Source: FEN-1297 sp963787005 (GTDB lineage: Bacteria; Bacteroidota; Ignavibacteria; Ignavibacteriales; Ignavibacteriaceae). From it: 64,000 bases of DNA. The translations under genes and the position numbers were made by a program. Numbering within the stretch: the stretch's first letter is position 1; every line of letters begins with the position of its first letter. Positions 56,652 to 64,000 of this stretch are shown here, in pieces. The stretch spans positions 10,911-74,910 of the forward strand of contig CAWBBX010000016.1 of the NCBI GenBank assembly GCA_963787005.1, given 5' to 3'. Below the pieces are notes generated by a model. That model was not told the origin of the DNA, did not search any database, and was given only the letters and a program-made list of their open reading frames with translations.

Positions 56652-58017
56652 TGACGACGATCTCGTCTGTATTTCATTAAAAAAACTATTAATTAAACTC
56701 GGTTACGACGTTGACATTTGCCTAGAAGGCAAAGATGCGCTCGACAAAGTGATGGCGTTTGAACCTGATATAATACTTCTTGATATTTACCTGACAACAC
56801 ATAACGGACTCGACCTTCTTAAAACCTTCCAGAAAAAATTTTTCCATATCCCCGTTATTATGATTACCGGTTATTCCGACGTAAAGATCGCGGTCTCCGC
56901 AATCAAAGCCGGTGCGTACGATTTCTTACTCAAACCGATAGACATCGAGCAGCTTCAGCTGGTTCTTACAAAAGCGCTCGAGAACCTGAACCTGAAGAAC
57001 GAAGTAGATAAGCTTTATTCAATTCTCAGGGAAGATGATCTGTCTAAAGAATTTTTCGGCAAGAGCAGTAAAATCCGCAGACTTCTCGGCTCAGTAGAGA
57101 AGCTGGCAAAAAGTCCGGATACAACTATATTAATAGAAGGGGAGAGCGGTACCGGTAAAGAAGTATTTGCGAAGTACATTCATCAAAATAGTCCACGTAG
57201 GGATTCCGCGTTTATCCAGATCAATTGCTCGGCTATTCCGCGCGAGCTTGCGGAAAGCGAACTCTTCGGCCATGAAAAGGGGGCTTTTACAGGCGCTCTG
57301 CAGAAAACCAAATTCGGTAAGTTCGAACTCGCGAACGGCGGTACACTTTTGCTCGACGAGATAGGTGAGCTTTCCATAGACATGCAAGCCAAGCTGCTTA
57401 GGGTTCTGCAGGAAAAGCGTTTTTTCAGGCTCGGCGGCGAAAAAGAAATTACTGTAGACGTCAGAGTGCTGGCGGCAACCAACAAGAGCCTGGAAGAAGA
57501 GGTTAAAAAAGGAAATTTCAGGGAGGATCTTTTCTACAGACTGAACGTCGCTAGAGTTCACATACCGCCATTGAGGGAAAGGAAAGAGGATCTTTCGATT
57601 TTGTCGTACACATTCCTTAAAGAGTTCTCCGCAAAGTTCGGTAAGAACATTAAAGGAATCGATTCTAAAGCGATGAAGCTCCTCGAATCTTACAACTGGA
57701 AAGGCAATATAAGAGAACTGCGCAACATTATGGAAAGAGCAATCCTGCTGATGGATGACGACGAACTGAAAGAACAGCATCTTTCCGCGTTAATAGATAT
57801 CGGGGATGAGGAGGGGAACTCCGAAGAAACTTTTGCCCTCAACATTCCGTCGAAGGGCGTAAAGATTGACGTGGTACTCCGCACGCTTATTCAGAAAACA
57901 CTTCAGATTACCAACGGAAATCAGGTGAAGGCCGCTAAGATTTTGGGACTGTCCAGGTCAAAATTGCGGTATAGAATGGAACAGCTCGGCATAGAAGTAA
58001 CGAAGAATATTCGCTAG
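56626..58017 (+). CDS. NtrC-family sigma-54-dependent response regulator (FlgR/FleR-like)
   Basis: A 463-residue activator. The receiver domain has the phospho-Asp in ILLDIYLTTHNG. The AAA+ domain has Walker A GESGTGKE, the sigma-54 contact loop GAFTGA and Walker B TLLLDEIGEL. A C-terminal Fis-type HTH (NQVKAAKILGLSRSKLRYRM) follows. All parts look functional. It ends with a stop that shares the CTAG with the convergent kinase gene. It is the natural candidate for binding the TGGCT...AGCCA dyads upstream of the sigma-54-like promoters at 20.6 and 24.0 kb. Confidence 0.93.
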   Translation: MKFKILIIDDDDLVCISLKKLLIKLGYDVDICLEGKDALDKVMAFEPDIILLDIYLTTHNGLDLLKTFQKKFFHIPVIMITGYSDVKIAVSAIKAGAYDFLLKPIDIEQLQLVLTKALENLNLKNEVDKLYSILREDDLSKEFFGKSSKIRRLLGSVEKLAKSPDTTILIEGESGTGKEVFAKYIHQNSPRRDSAFIQINCSAIPRELAESELFGHEKGAFTGALQKTKFGKFELANGGTLLLDEIGELSIDMQAKLLRVLQEKRFFRLGGEKEITVDVRVLAATNKSLEEEVKKGNFREDLFYRLNVARVHIPPLRERKEDLSILSYTFLKEFSAKFGKNIKGIDSKAMKLLESYNWKGNIRELRNIMERAILLMDDDELKEQHLSALIDIGDEEGNSEETFALNIPSKGVKIDVVLRTLIQKTLQITNGNQVKAAKILGLSRSKLRYRMEQLGIEVTKNIR

Positions 58018-61000
58018 CTGCTTCCGCTCTCCAGTAAAGACCGCCCGCGATCCAGGTCAAACGTTACGGTAAATTTTGTTCCGGCCCCCTTATGGCTTGT
58101 TACTTCAATTTCGGCCGCGTTGAGTTCGGTATATTTCTTTACGAGTGCCAGTCCGAGACCCGTCCCCTCAAAGTGCCTAGTAATCCCCATATCTTCCTGC
58201 GAGAACGGATTGAACAGATCGGGCAGGTATTTTTCCGATATGCCGATCCCCATATCTTTTACTTCTACGCAGAGCTTGTTTTTGTCTTTATTGTATATGC
58301 TGATTTTAATCTCGCCCTTTTTACTATATTTTATCGCATTATCAATGAGATTAACGAATATTTGTCCGGTCGAATATTTATCGCATACTACTAGCGTATT
58401 ATCCGCCCTGTTTTCATAAAGAAGATTGAGGTTTTTCTCTTTAGCTCTGGAATAAAACTCGAGCGAGAGATCTTCTATCAAATCGGAGTCGAGGTCTATT
58501 TGTTCGTATTTAGTCTCGAAATTTCCGGTTTGGATTCTGGAAAGACTCAATAGTAATTCTATTGTTCTGATGAGCCTCTGGGCACTGGAGTCGATAACCT
58601 TGAACGCTGATTCCAAACCTGCGGGCAGCTTTTCTTCAAACTCTTCCCGCAGTACAGAAGTATAAGTAAGGATGTTGTTAAGCGGCGTACGTATTTCGTG
58701 AGACATCTGGGCTAGGAATTCGGTTTTGAGCCTGTCCGACTTTTCGGCGTTCTCCTTTGCGATTATGATCTGCTCCTCCTGCAGTTTTTTGTCCGTAATA
58801 TCCATTTGCACGAACAGGAAGTGAGCCGCCTTGCCGTTCTCGTTCATTATGTGTGAAATCGATGACGATTCCCAGTATAATTCTCCGTTTCTTCTTTTGT
58901 TTTGGAATTCGCCCTTCCATTCTTTTCCCGAACTTAAATTATTCCACAGCTTTTTATTTTCTTCTTTGCCCAGGGTCTTTGTCTTTAATATCCGGGGCGT
59001 TTTCGCTATAACTTCCTCAAGCGCATATCCGGTTATCTGAGTAAACTTGGGATTGACGTATTCTATTTTTCCTTTGGTATCCGTAATTACAATTGAAGCG
59101 GGACTTTGCTTAACCGCCTGCGATAGTGTCCTGATCTGTTCCTCGGTTTTTTTCCGTTCGGTTATATCCCGGTAAATTCCCTGTATCGCGGGACTGCCTT
59201 TCCAAATAATATCCGTGACGCTTACTTCGAGTTCGATTATCCTTCCTTCTTTCGTAAGACCCTTCATTTCGTACCGCGGCGTTAGAGCACTGTTGGCCGA
59301 TCTTTGGTTGAAACGGTTAATAATTTGAGGATGACTTTCGGGAGCGACAATATTCATTATGTCGAAGTTTTCCGCAGTTGCTTCTGTCGAATTGTAGCCG
59401 AATAAATGCTGCCATGCCGGATTTACCAGAACGAGCCTGCTGTTCTGAAGCACGTATATCGCGTCGATGGAGTATTCGATGAGTGATCTATAGCTTTGCT
59501 CCTGCTCTATAAGAGCCACTGCTGATTTTTTCTGTTCGTCTATATCTCTTACAAAACCTTCGAAGTATATTGTTTTGCCGCCCGCATCCTTTATTGCGTG
59601 AGCATTTAGCTGAATCCATAGCGGCGTACGGTCTTTTTTTAGCCACATTATTTCCACATCGGCGGCGGGACCGTTATTTTCGTATTTGGAAATCAGCTTA
59701 TCCCTTTCGCCCTGGTCGAAGTATACGTCTTTGTACATGTTAACGTGAAGAAGTTCCTCGATTGAGTTGTACCCGAGTATTCTTGCCAGCGCCATATTCG
59801 CCGTAAGAATTTGCCCCTCGCTGTCTGATCGGTAAATTCCGATCGGTGCGAATTCGAATATGTTCTTATATTTTTGTTCGGAAAGCTTCAGCGCCATCTG
59901 CGCCATTTTTTGATCCGTTATATCATTGGCGATGGAAGAAGCGGCCACAATTTCGCCGGCACTGTTTTTTATTGGAGATATCGTAACTGTTATATAGATC
60001 TGCGTACCGTCTTTCCTTACTCTAACAGCTCCGTTGAATTCAACTTTCTCACCGCGTTTTAGTTTTTTGAGGGCTTCTTGGGCTTCCTTTCTGCTTTCGG
60101 GCGGGTATATCATTTTAATAGATTTGCCAATAACCTCACCGGCTGTGTAGCCATAAATTATCTCGGCGCCCCTGTTCCATGAAATAATTGTACCGTCCAA
60201 TGTCTTACTGATAATTGCGTTGCCCGCCGACTCGACGATTACAGCCAGGTGAGCCATCGCCTCATCTGCCTTTTTCCTCTGAGTAATATCCGTGTGAATA
60301 CCGATGGAGCCGATGACTTTTCCGGTGTTATCAAAAACCGGCGTTCCGCTTATCTCTGCCCAGAAGCTGCTCCCGTCCTTTCTCTTCAATCTGATCTCGT
60401 AACGATCTTCTAATTTTTCATTCCTTAGCCAGGTCTTGTTCTGCATAAAGCTGAGGTCATTATTATCGACCAGAAGATAATAAGCCTTCTTACCGAGAAG
60501 CTCTTCGCGGCGGTAGCCGACCATATCGCACATTCTTTGGTTGACGAAATGGATCACATCGTCGTTGTCTACCTGCATCAAACCTTCGTTTATCGACTCT
60601 ACTACCATTCTGTAGTCTTCTTCGCTCTTCTTCAATGCTTCAGCTGTAAGCACCCTTTGGGTTATATCTCTGGCTATTCCCTGGATGGCATAAGGCTCTC
60701 CGTTTTTATGAATCACGGAAAACGAGGTCTCGACCCACCTAATATTACCAGACTTTGTCTTTAAGCGGAATATATTAATCTCTCTCTGAGTACCTTCATC
60801 CCTTACTCTAATAAGCAGATCGGTAACCCTTTCCATGTCGTCGTAGACAACGTCGCCGACGTTCATTTTTTTCAGATCTTCCTTATTATACTCAAGAAGT
60901 TCGACTGCGCTTTTGTTAACGTCTAAAAAATATCCGTTGAAATCGATAAGGAAGACCATATCCAGCGAGCGTTCGTAAAGCGCCAGATATCTTTCGTTAC

Positions 61001-61394
61001 TTTCCTTTAATTTCTTTTCGGATTCGTTTTTGTAAAGAGCCATCTCTATTGTACCGTGGAGCTCTTTTTCGTCGAACGGCTTAACTACGTATCCGAATGG
61101 TTCGGTCAGCTTTGCCCGGTCGAGGGTCTTTGAGTCGGTATAGGCAGTAAGATAAACTACCGATATGCCGAATTTCTTCTTTATGATCTCTGCGGTTTTA
61201 ATTCCGTCGTACTTACCTCCCAGTTGCACATCCATCAGTATGAGAGCAGGTTTCTGGCTTTTCACCGAATCTATCGCTTCTTCACCCGTTGAAATGGAAC
61301 CGAGCACATTGTAACCGAGTCTTTTAAGTATACTCTTTATGTGTAAAGCGACTATGTTTTCGTCTTCTACTATGAGTATTCCGTTTTTCCTCAT
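58014..61394 (-). CDS. Hybrid sensor histidine kinase: receiver, six PAS domains, kinase
   Basis: About 1,126 residues from ATG 61394 (the frame also opens at 61421, giving nine extra residues that precede the receiver). An N-terminal receiver domain (ILIVEDENIVALHIKS, phospho-Asp in LILMDVQLGG) is followed by six PAS/PAC units (GYFLDVNKSAVELL, HFVNQRMCDMVGY, IISWNRGAEIIYGY, LTANMALARILGY, VNPAWQHLFGY, YVNPKFTQITGY). A kinase core follows (MSHEIRTPLNN, NLIDNAIKYS, GTGLGLALVKK). It is cytoplasmic with no membrane helices. The N-terminal receiver suggests it is itself phosphorylated by another kinase. The stop overlaps that of the NtrC-type regulator, which does not imply a link. Confidence 0.9.
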   Translation of the reverse strand: MRKNGILIVEDENIVALHIKSILKRLGYNVLGSISTGEEAIDSVKSQKPALILMDVQLGGKYDGIKTAEIIKKKFGISVVYLTAYTDSKTLDRAKLTEPFGYVVKPFDEKELHGTIEMALYKNESEKKLKESNERYLALYERSLDMVFLIDFNGYFLDVNKSAVELLEYNKEDLKKMNVGDVVYDDMERVTDLLIRVRDEGTQREINIFRLKTKSGNIRWVETSFSVIHKNGEPYAIQGIARDITQRVLTAEALKKSEEDYRMVVESINEGLMQVDNDDVIHFVNQRMCDMVGYRREELLGKKAYYLLVDNNDLSFMQNKTWLRNEKLEDRYEIRLKRKDGSSFWAEISGTPVFDNTGKVIGSIGIHTDITQRKKADEAMAHLAVIVESAGNAIISKTLDGTIISWNRGAEIIYGYTAGEVIGKSIKMIYPPESRKEAQEALKKLKRGEKVEFNGAVRVRKDGTQIYITVTISPIKNSAGEIVAASSIANDITDQKMAQMALKLSEQKYKNIFEFAPIGIYRSDSEGQILTANMALARILGYNSIEELLHVNMYKDVYFDQGERDKLISKYENNGPAADVEIMWLKKDRTPLWIQLNAHAIKDAGGKTIYFEGFVRDIDEQKKSAVALIEQEQSYRSLIEYSIDAIYVLQNSRLVLVNPAWQHLFGYNSTEATAENFDIMNIVAPESHPQIINRFNQRSANSALTPRYEMKGLTKEGRIIELEVSVTDIIWKGSPAIQGIYRDITERKKTEEQIRTLSQAVKQSPASIVITDTKGKIEYVNPKFTQITGYALEEVIAKTPRILKTKTLGKEENKKLWNNLSSGKEWKGEFQNKRRNGELYWESSSISHIMNENGKAAHFLFVQMDITDKKLQEEQIIIAKENAEKSDRLKTEFLAQMSHEIRTPLNNILTYTSVLREEFEEKLPAGLESAFKVIDSSAQRLIRTIELLLSLSRIQTGNFETKYEQIDLDSDLIEDLSLEFYSRAKEKNLNLLYENRADNTLVVCDKYSTGQIFVNLIDNAIKYSKKGEIKISIYNKDKNKLCVEVKDMGIGISEKYLPDLFNPFSQEDMGITRHFEGTGLGLALVKKYTELNAAEIEVTSHKGAGTKFTVTFDLDRGRSLLESGSS

Positions 61395-61420
61395 GAGGTA
61401 AACCTTATATTGAAAGCACA

Positions 61421-61439
61421 AGCCGTCTTGCAGACGGCT
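61421..61439. repeat. Perfect AGCCGTCT-TGC-AGACGGCT palindrome
   Basis: A REP-like hairpin lies in the 300-base gap between the two large kinase genes. It could be a terminator for the upstream kinase, but no T tract follows on either strand. The rest of 61395-61689 is AT-rich without a visible gene. Confidence 0.5.
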
Positions 61440-61689
61440 GCCGAAGTTCTAATAATTGTTTCTGCCGGATTGTTATTTCGTGATTGTTTTACCGGCCCCG
61501 ACATTGCCGTAATGATATCTGCGGGTATAATATTTTGTCGAATCATTCGCCGTTTTTAACCGAACAAATAAAAATTATATAAGTATTCATTTCCTGATAA
61601 TTAAAATACATTATCCGTTCAAATAAAGACAATAAATTTTAAATTTTATGTTACGGCAGCTAACATTTTTAATAAGAAACCGTATTTGA

Positions 61690-64000
61690 TTACCCGCCCG
61701 CCGGGAGAGTAAACGTAAATTCCGAACCTTCTCCCTGTTTGCTTCGAACCGATAGTTTTCCTCCCATACCTTCGACCAGCTCCTTGCTGATTATTAAGCC
61801 CAGTCCTGTACCCGTTTCGCTATTCGTTCCTTTTTTAGAGTGCACAACATCGATGCGGAAAATTTTTGAAACCTCTTCTTCATTCATACCGACGCCGGAG
61901 TCTTTTACCGAAACTCTTACGCTCCCACCTTCCGGCACTGAAGAAATTGAGATCTTTCCGCCGGTCGGAGTGAATTTAATAGCGTTCGAAATCAAGTTTT
62001 GCATAATCGAGTTGAGAGCATAGATGTCGGCGGTAACAAACGTACCTTCCTTCACATTATTTTCAATATTGATCTTTTTATTGACCGCGTTGCTGTCAAG
62101 CAAAGTAATGTCATACAAGACTTCCGCATAAAGGTCCATCTTCTCCGGTGAAAGAGCGATTTTTCCCGTTTGTATTCTGGACCACTGCAATAAATTTTCG
62201 ATAAGATTATATAGATTATTCGAAACGTTGAAGATGTTTTTACCGAATAGTTTTACTTCTTCTTGTGTTAGGGTGCCGGCTTCTTCCGAAAGAGCTTTTG
62301 AGAGCCCCAGCAGCCCCTGGAACGGACTCTTTAAATCGTGAGAAATTATTGAGAAAAATTTATCCTTGTTGTTATTCAGTACTTCCAGCTCTTCCGAGTA
62401 TCTTTCTATTGCCTCGCTTGCTTCTTTTCTCTCGGAAATATCCCTCAATACTACCAGCTCTGCCTGACTGTTTTTGTAGCGAATGCTTGCAGTTCTGATT
62501 TCAACGTCGATCAATTTACCGTCAAGCCGCTCAATCTTTTCCTCGGACGGGAAACCGGGTACGGGAACCTTGCCGGAGTCTTCCTCACAGGATTTTGGAA
62601 TAGAAAGATAAACAAACGTTGTAATTTGTTTTCCCATCACTTCCGACGGATCTACCGCGCCAAGCAGTTCTAATCCGGCCGCATTAATAAACAGTATGCC
62701 GTGCTTGTTGTGCACAATTACGGCGTCCGGCGACAGTTCAACCAGTCTGCGGTATCTTCTTTCGCTTTCGTGAAGTGCTTCTTCGATCTTCTTTCTTTCG
62801 GATATATCCCTTATGATGAAGTGAAATCCGGAGATCTTCTCTCCCGTGTAAATAAGAGAAGCATTCTGCCCCAGCCATTTAATTCCGCCTTTCTTAGTAA
62901 AGAAGGGGTATTCGATGTACGAGTGTTTCTGCTTTGTCAGATACTGCTTCATGTAGAATTTGGAGAGCCGCTTCCTGTATTCAGGCAGCACCAGGTCGAG
63001 GTAGTTTAAACCGGTCAGTTCTTCTTCAGTATAACCGGATAAATTTAAACCCGCCGGATTAGCGTAATTGAAATTGCCGTTAATATCCGTAGTAAATATT
63101 ATATCCACGGCGTTTTCAACTACAAGCCTGTACCTTCTCCCCGATTCCGTCAAAGCTTTTTCAGCCGCCCTGTTCTTCTCCTCAAGATCTAGGTTAAACA
63201 ATGCAGAACCGACGTCTGTTGCAATACTTTTCAGCAGAGGGATTTCCACTTCGTTAATTATCTTGCCTTTAGGCTTGAGCGAGATTACTCCGTATATCTT
63301 TTGACCGTGTTCAATCCTTGTAATTAGTGAATTGCTCCTGCAGTTCTTTTCGCCGAACGGACATAGGCTGCAGTTATTTTTCATTTCACCGAATTCGAGT
63401 ACATCGGAGGTCATCAGTGACTTGCTGACGCACTCCGGGTAATTAATATCGTAAAGAAGATCTTTCAATTTGGAAAATTCCCGGCCGTACCCTGACTCGG
63501 AGGCTTCCAGCATTCCGTGATATTCATCGAGTATGGCTATCCACGCGCCGCTGAATTTATCGCTGGAAGTAAAGCTTCTGCATATTTCGGCAAGCAACGA
63601 TTTCCTGTCACTGTTTTTATTAATTAACTGATTTATCTGACGGGCGATCATCAAAATAGAATTAAACGCGTTTTGGCGTTTCTCCATTTTGCTTCGGTAA
63701 ATTGCTATCTCGATAGAAACGTAGAGATCTCTTTCATCGAAAGGTTTTAATATATATCCGAAGGGATCCGTATTCTTTACCTGTTTAAGAAGAAACTCGT
63801 TTAGGAATGCCGTAAGGTAAATAACAGGGATGTTGTGTTTGGCTTTAATCTTGATCGCGGCAATGGTTCCCGGCATCTCGCTCGCAAGTACAATGTCCAT
63901 TAATATCAGATCCAGCTCGTGCTCGTCGGCTCTTTGAATGGCGCACTCACCGGTTTCCACGATATCCACGACATCATACTGCAGGTTTTCAAGCGTTTGC
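61690..64000 (-). CDS. Sensor histidine kinase: receiver, GAF, two PAS, kinase (5' end off the window)
   Basis: The frame runs through the right edge; in-frame residues upstream of GTG 63969 (QTLENLQYDVVD) continue the receiver domain, so the true start is outside. Domains in order: receiver (phospho-Asp in LILMDIVLASE), GAF (with a Cys cluster CSLCPFGEKNC and YGVISLKPKG), two PAS units (FNYANPAGLNLSGY; ILFINAAGLELLG), and a kinase core (FFSIISHDLKSPFQG, NLISNAIKFT, GTGLGLIISKEL). It resembles the neighbouring kinase in layout and may have arisen by duplication and domain exchange. The signal is unknown. Confidence 0.9.
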   Translation of the reverse strand, partial: QTLENLQYDVVDIVETGECAIQRADEHELDLILMDIVLASEMPGTIAAIKIKAKHNIPVIYLTAFLNEFLLKQVKNTDPFGYILKPFDERDLYVSIEIAIYRSKMEKRQNAFNSILMIARQINQLINKNSDRKSLLAEICRSFTSSDKFSGAWIAILDEYHGMLEASESGYGREFSKLKDLLYDINYPECVSKSLMTSDVLEFGEMKNNCSLCPFGEKNCRSNSLITRIEHGQKIYGVISLKPKGKIINEVEIPLLKSIATDVGSALFNLDLEEKNRAAEKALTESGRRYRLVVENAVDIIFTTDINGNFNYANPAGLNLSGYTEEELTGLNYLDLVLPEYRKRLSKFYMKQYLTKQKHSYIEYPFFTKKGGIKWLGQNASLIYTGEKISGFHFIIRDISERKKIEEALHESERRYRRLVELSPDAVIVHNKHGILFINAAGLELLGAVDPSEVMGKQITTFVYLSIPKSCEEDSGKVPVPGFPSEEKIERLDGKLIDVEIRTASIRYKNSQAELVVLRDISERKEASEAIERYSEELEVLNNNKDKFFSIISHDLKSPFQGLLGLSKALSEEAGTLTQEEVKLFGKNIFNVSNNLYNLIENLLQWSRIQTGKIALSPEKMDLYAEVLYDITLLDSNAVNKKINIENNVKEGTFVTADIYALNSIMQNLISNAIKFTPTGGKISISSVPEGGSVRVSVKDSGVGMNEEEVSKIFRIDVVHSKKGTNSETGTGLGLIISKELVEGMGGKLSVRSKQGEGSEFTFTLPAGG

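Overview
The window is almost certainly a composite of two unrelated genomes. Bases 1 to about 4180 are very GC-rich and carry Actinobacteriota-type genes, closest in style to Thermoleophilia/Solirubrobacterales: a secreted repeat protein, a transglycosylase-peptidase, an excisionase and a tyrosine integrase. At about 4180 the integrase stops in mid-domain. The sequence passes within a few bases into the middle of mnmA from a much AT-richer genome that fills the other 60 kb. That genome looks like Ignavibacteria (Bacteroidota/Chlorobi group), judged from gene style and base composition alone, with no database search. Neither truncated gene has its missing half nearby, so an assembly chimera is the simplest reading.

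Layout of the 60-kb part: 4.2-5.2 kb mnmA, lacking its P-loop. 5.2-6.8 kb a gene-free zone with six 151-bp tandem repeats between REP-like palindromes. 6.9-10.6 kb on the minus strand, a thioredoxin/TPR protein (CnoX type) and a three-gene corrinoid methyl-transfer set (UroD-type methyltransferase, corrinoid protein, homocysteine S-methyltransferase). 11-18.4 kb three secreted proteins: DUF5916, an S9 dipeptidyl peptidase and DUF885, with a 245-bp tandem repeat array between the last two. 18.6-20.5 kb an unrecognised membrane/coiled-coil protein behind a textbook sigma-28 promoter.

20.6-52 kb is a large glycosylation island: glf, GT2 enzymes, a 29-codon rfbF remnant, an AT-rich pseudaminic-acid cassette (pseB, pseC, methyltransferase, pseG, formyltransferase, WbqC-like, pseI, pseF), a methyltransferase/GT fusion, an amino-sugar set (cupin, aminotransferase, N-methyltransferase), a roughly 2,700-residue multi-glycosyltransferase split by two apparent frameshifts, and several TPR-glycosyltransferases, one built like the flagellin glycosyltransferase FlmG. 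It runs directly into flagellin (fliC, sigma-28 promoter), fliS, fliD, a FliT/FlgN-like chaperone, flgM, and a histidine kinase/NtrC-type sigma-54 activator pair. 58-64 kb holds two large REC-PAS sensor kinases on the minus strand.

Taken together, the island appears to be a flagellin glycosylation system built around an N-formylated or otherwise modified pseudaminic acid. It is embedded in a sigma-54 / sigma-28 / FlgM flagellar hierarchy. Two intergenic regions in it share a 16-bp dyad 75-76 bp upstream of a sigma-54-like -24/-12 element, which may be the binding site of the NtrC-type activator. At least eight genes on both sides of the junction carry single-base frameshifts, mostly +1, and in most cases in short homopolymers. 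That points to consensus sequence errors rather than wholesale gene decay.
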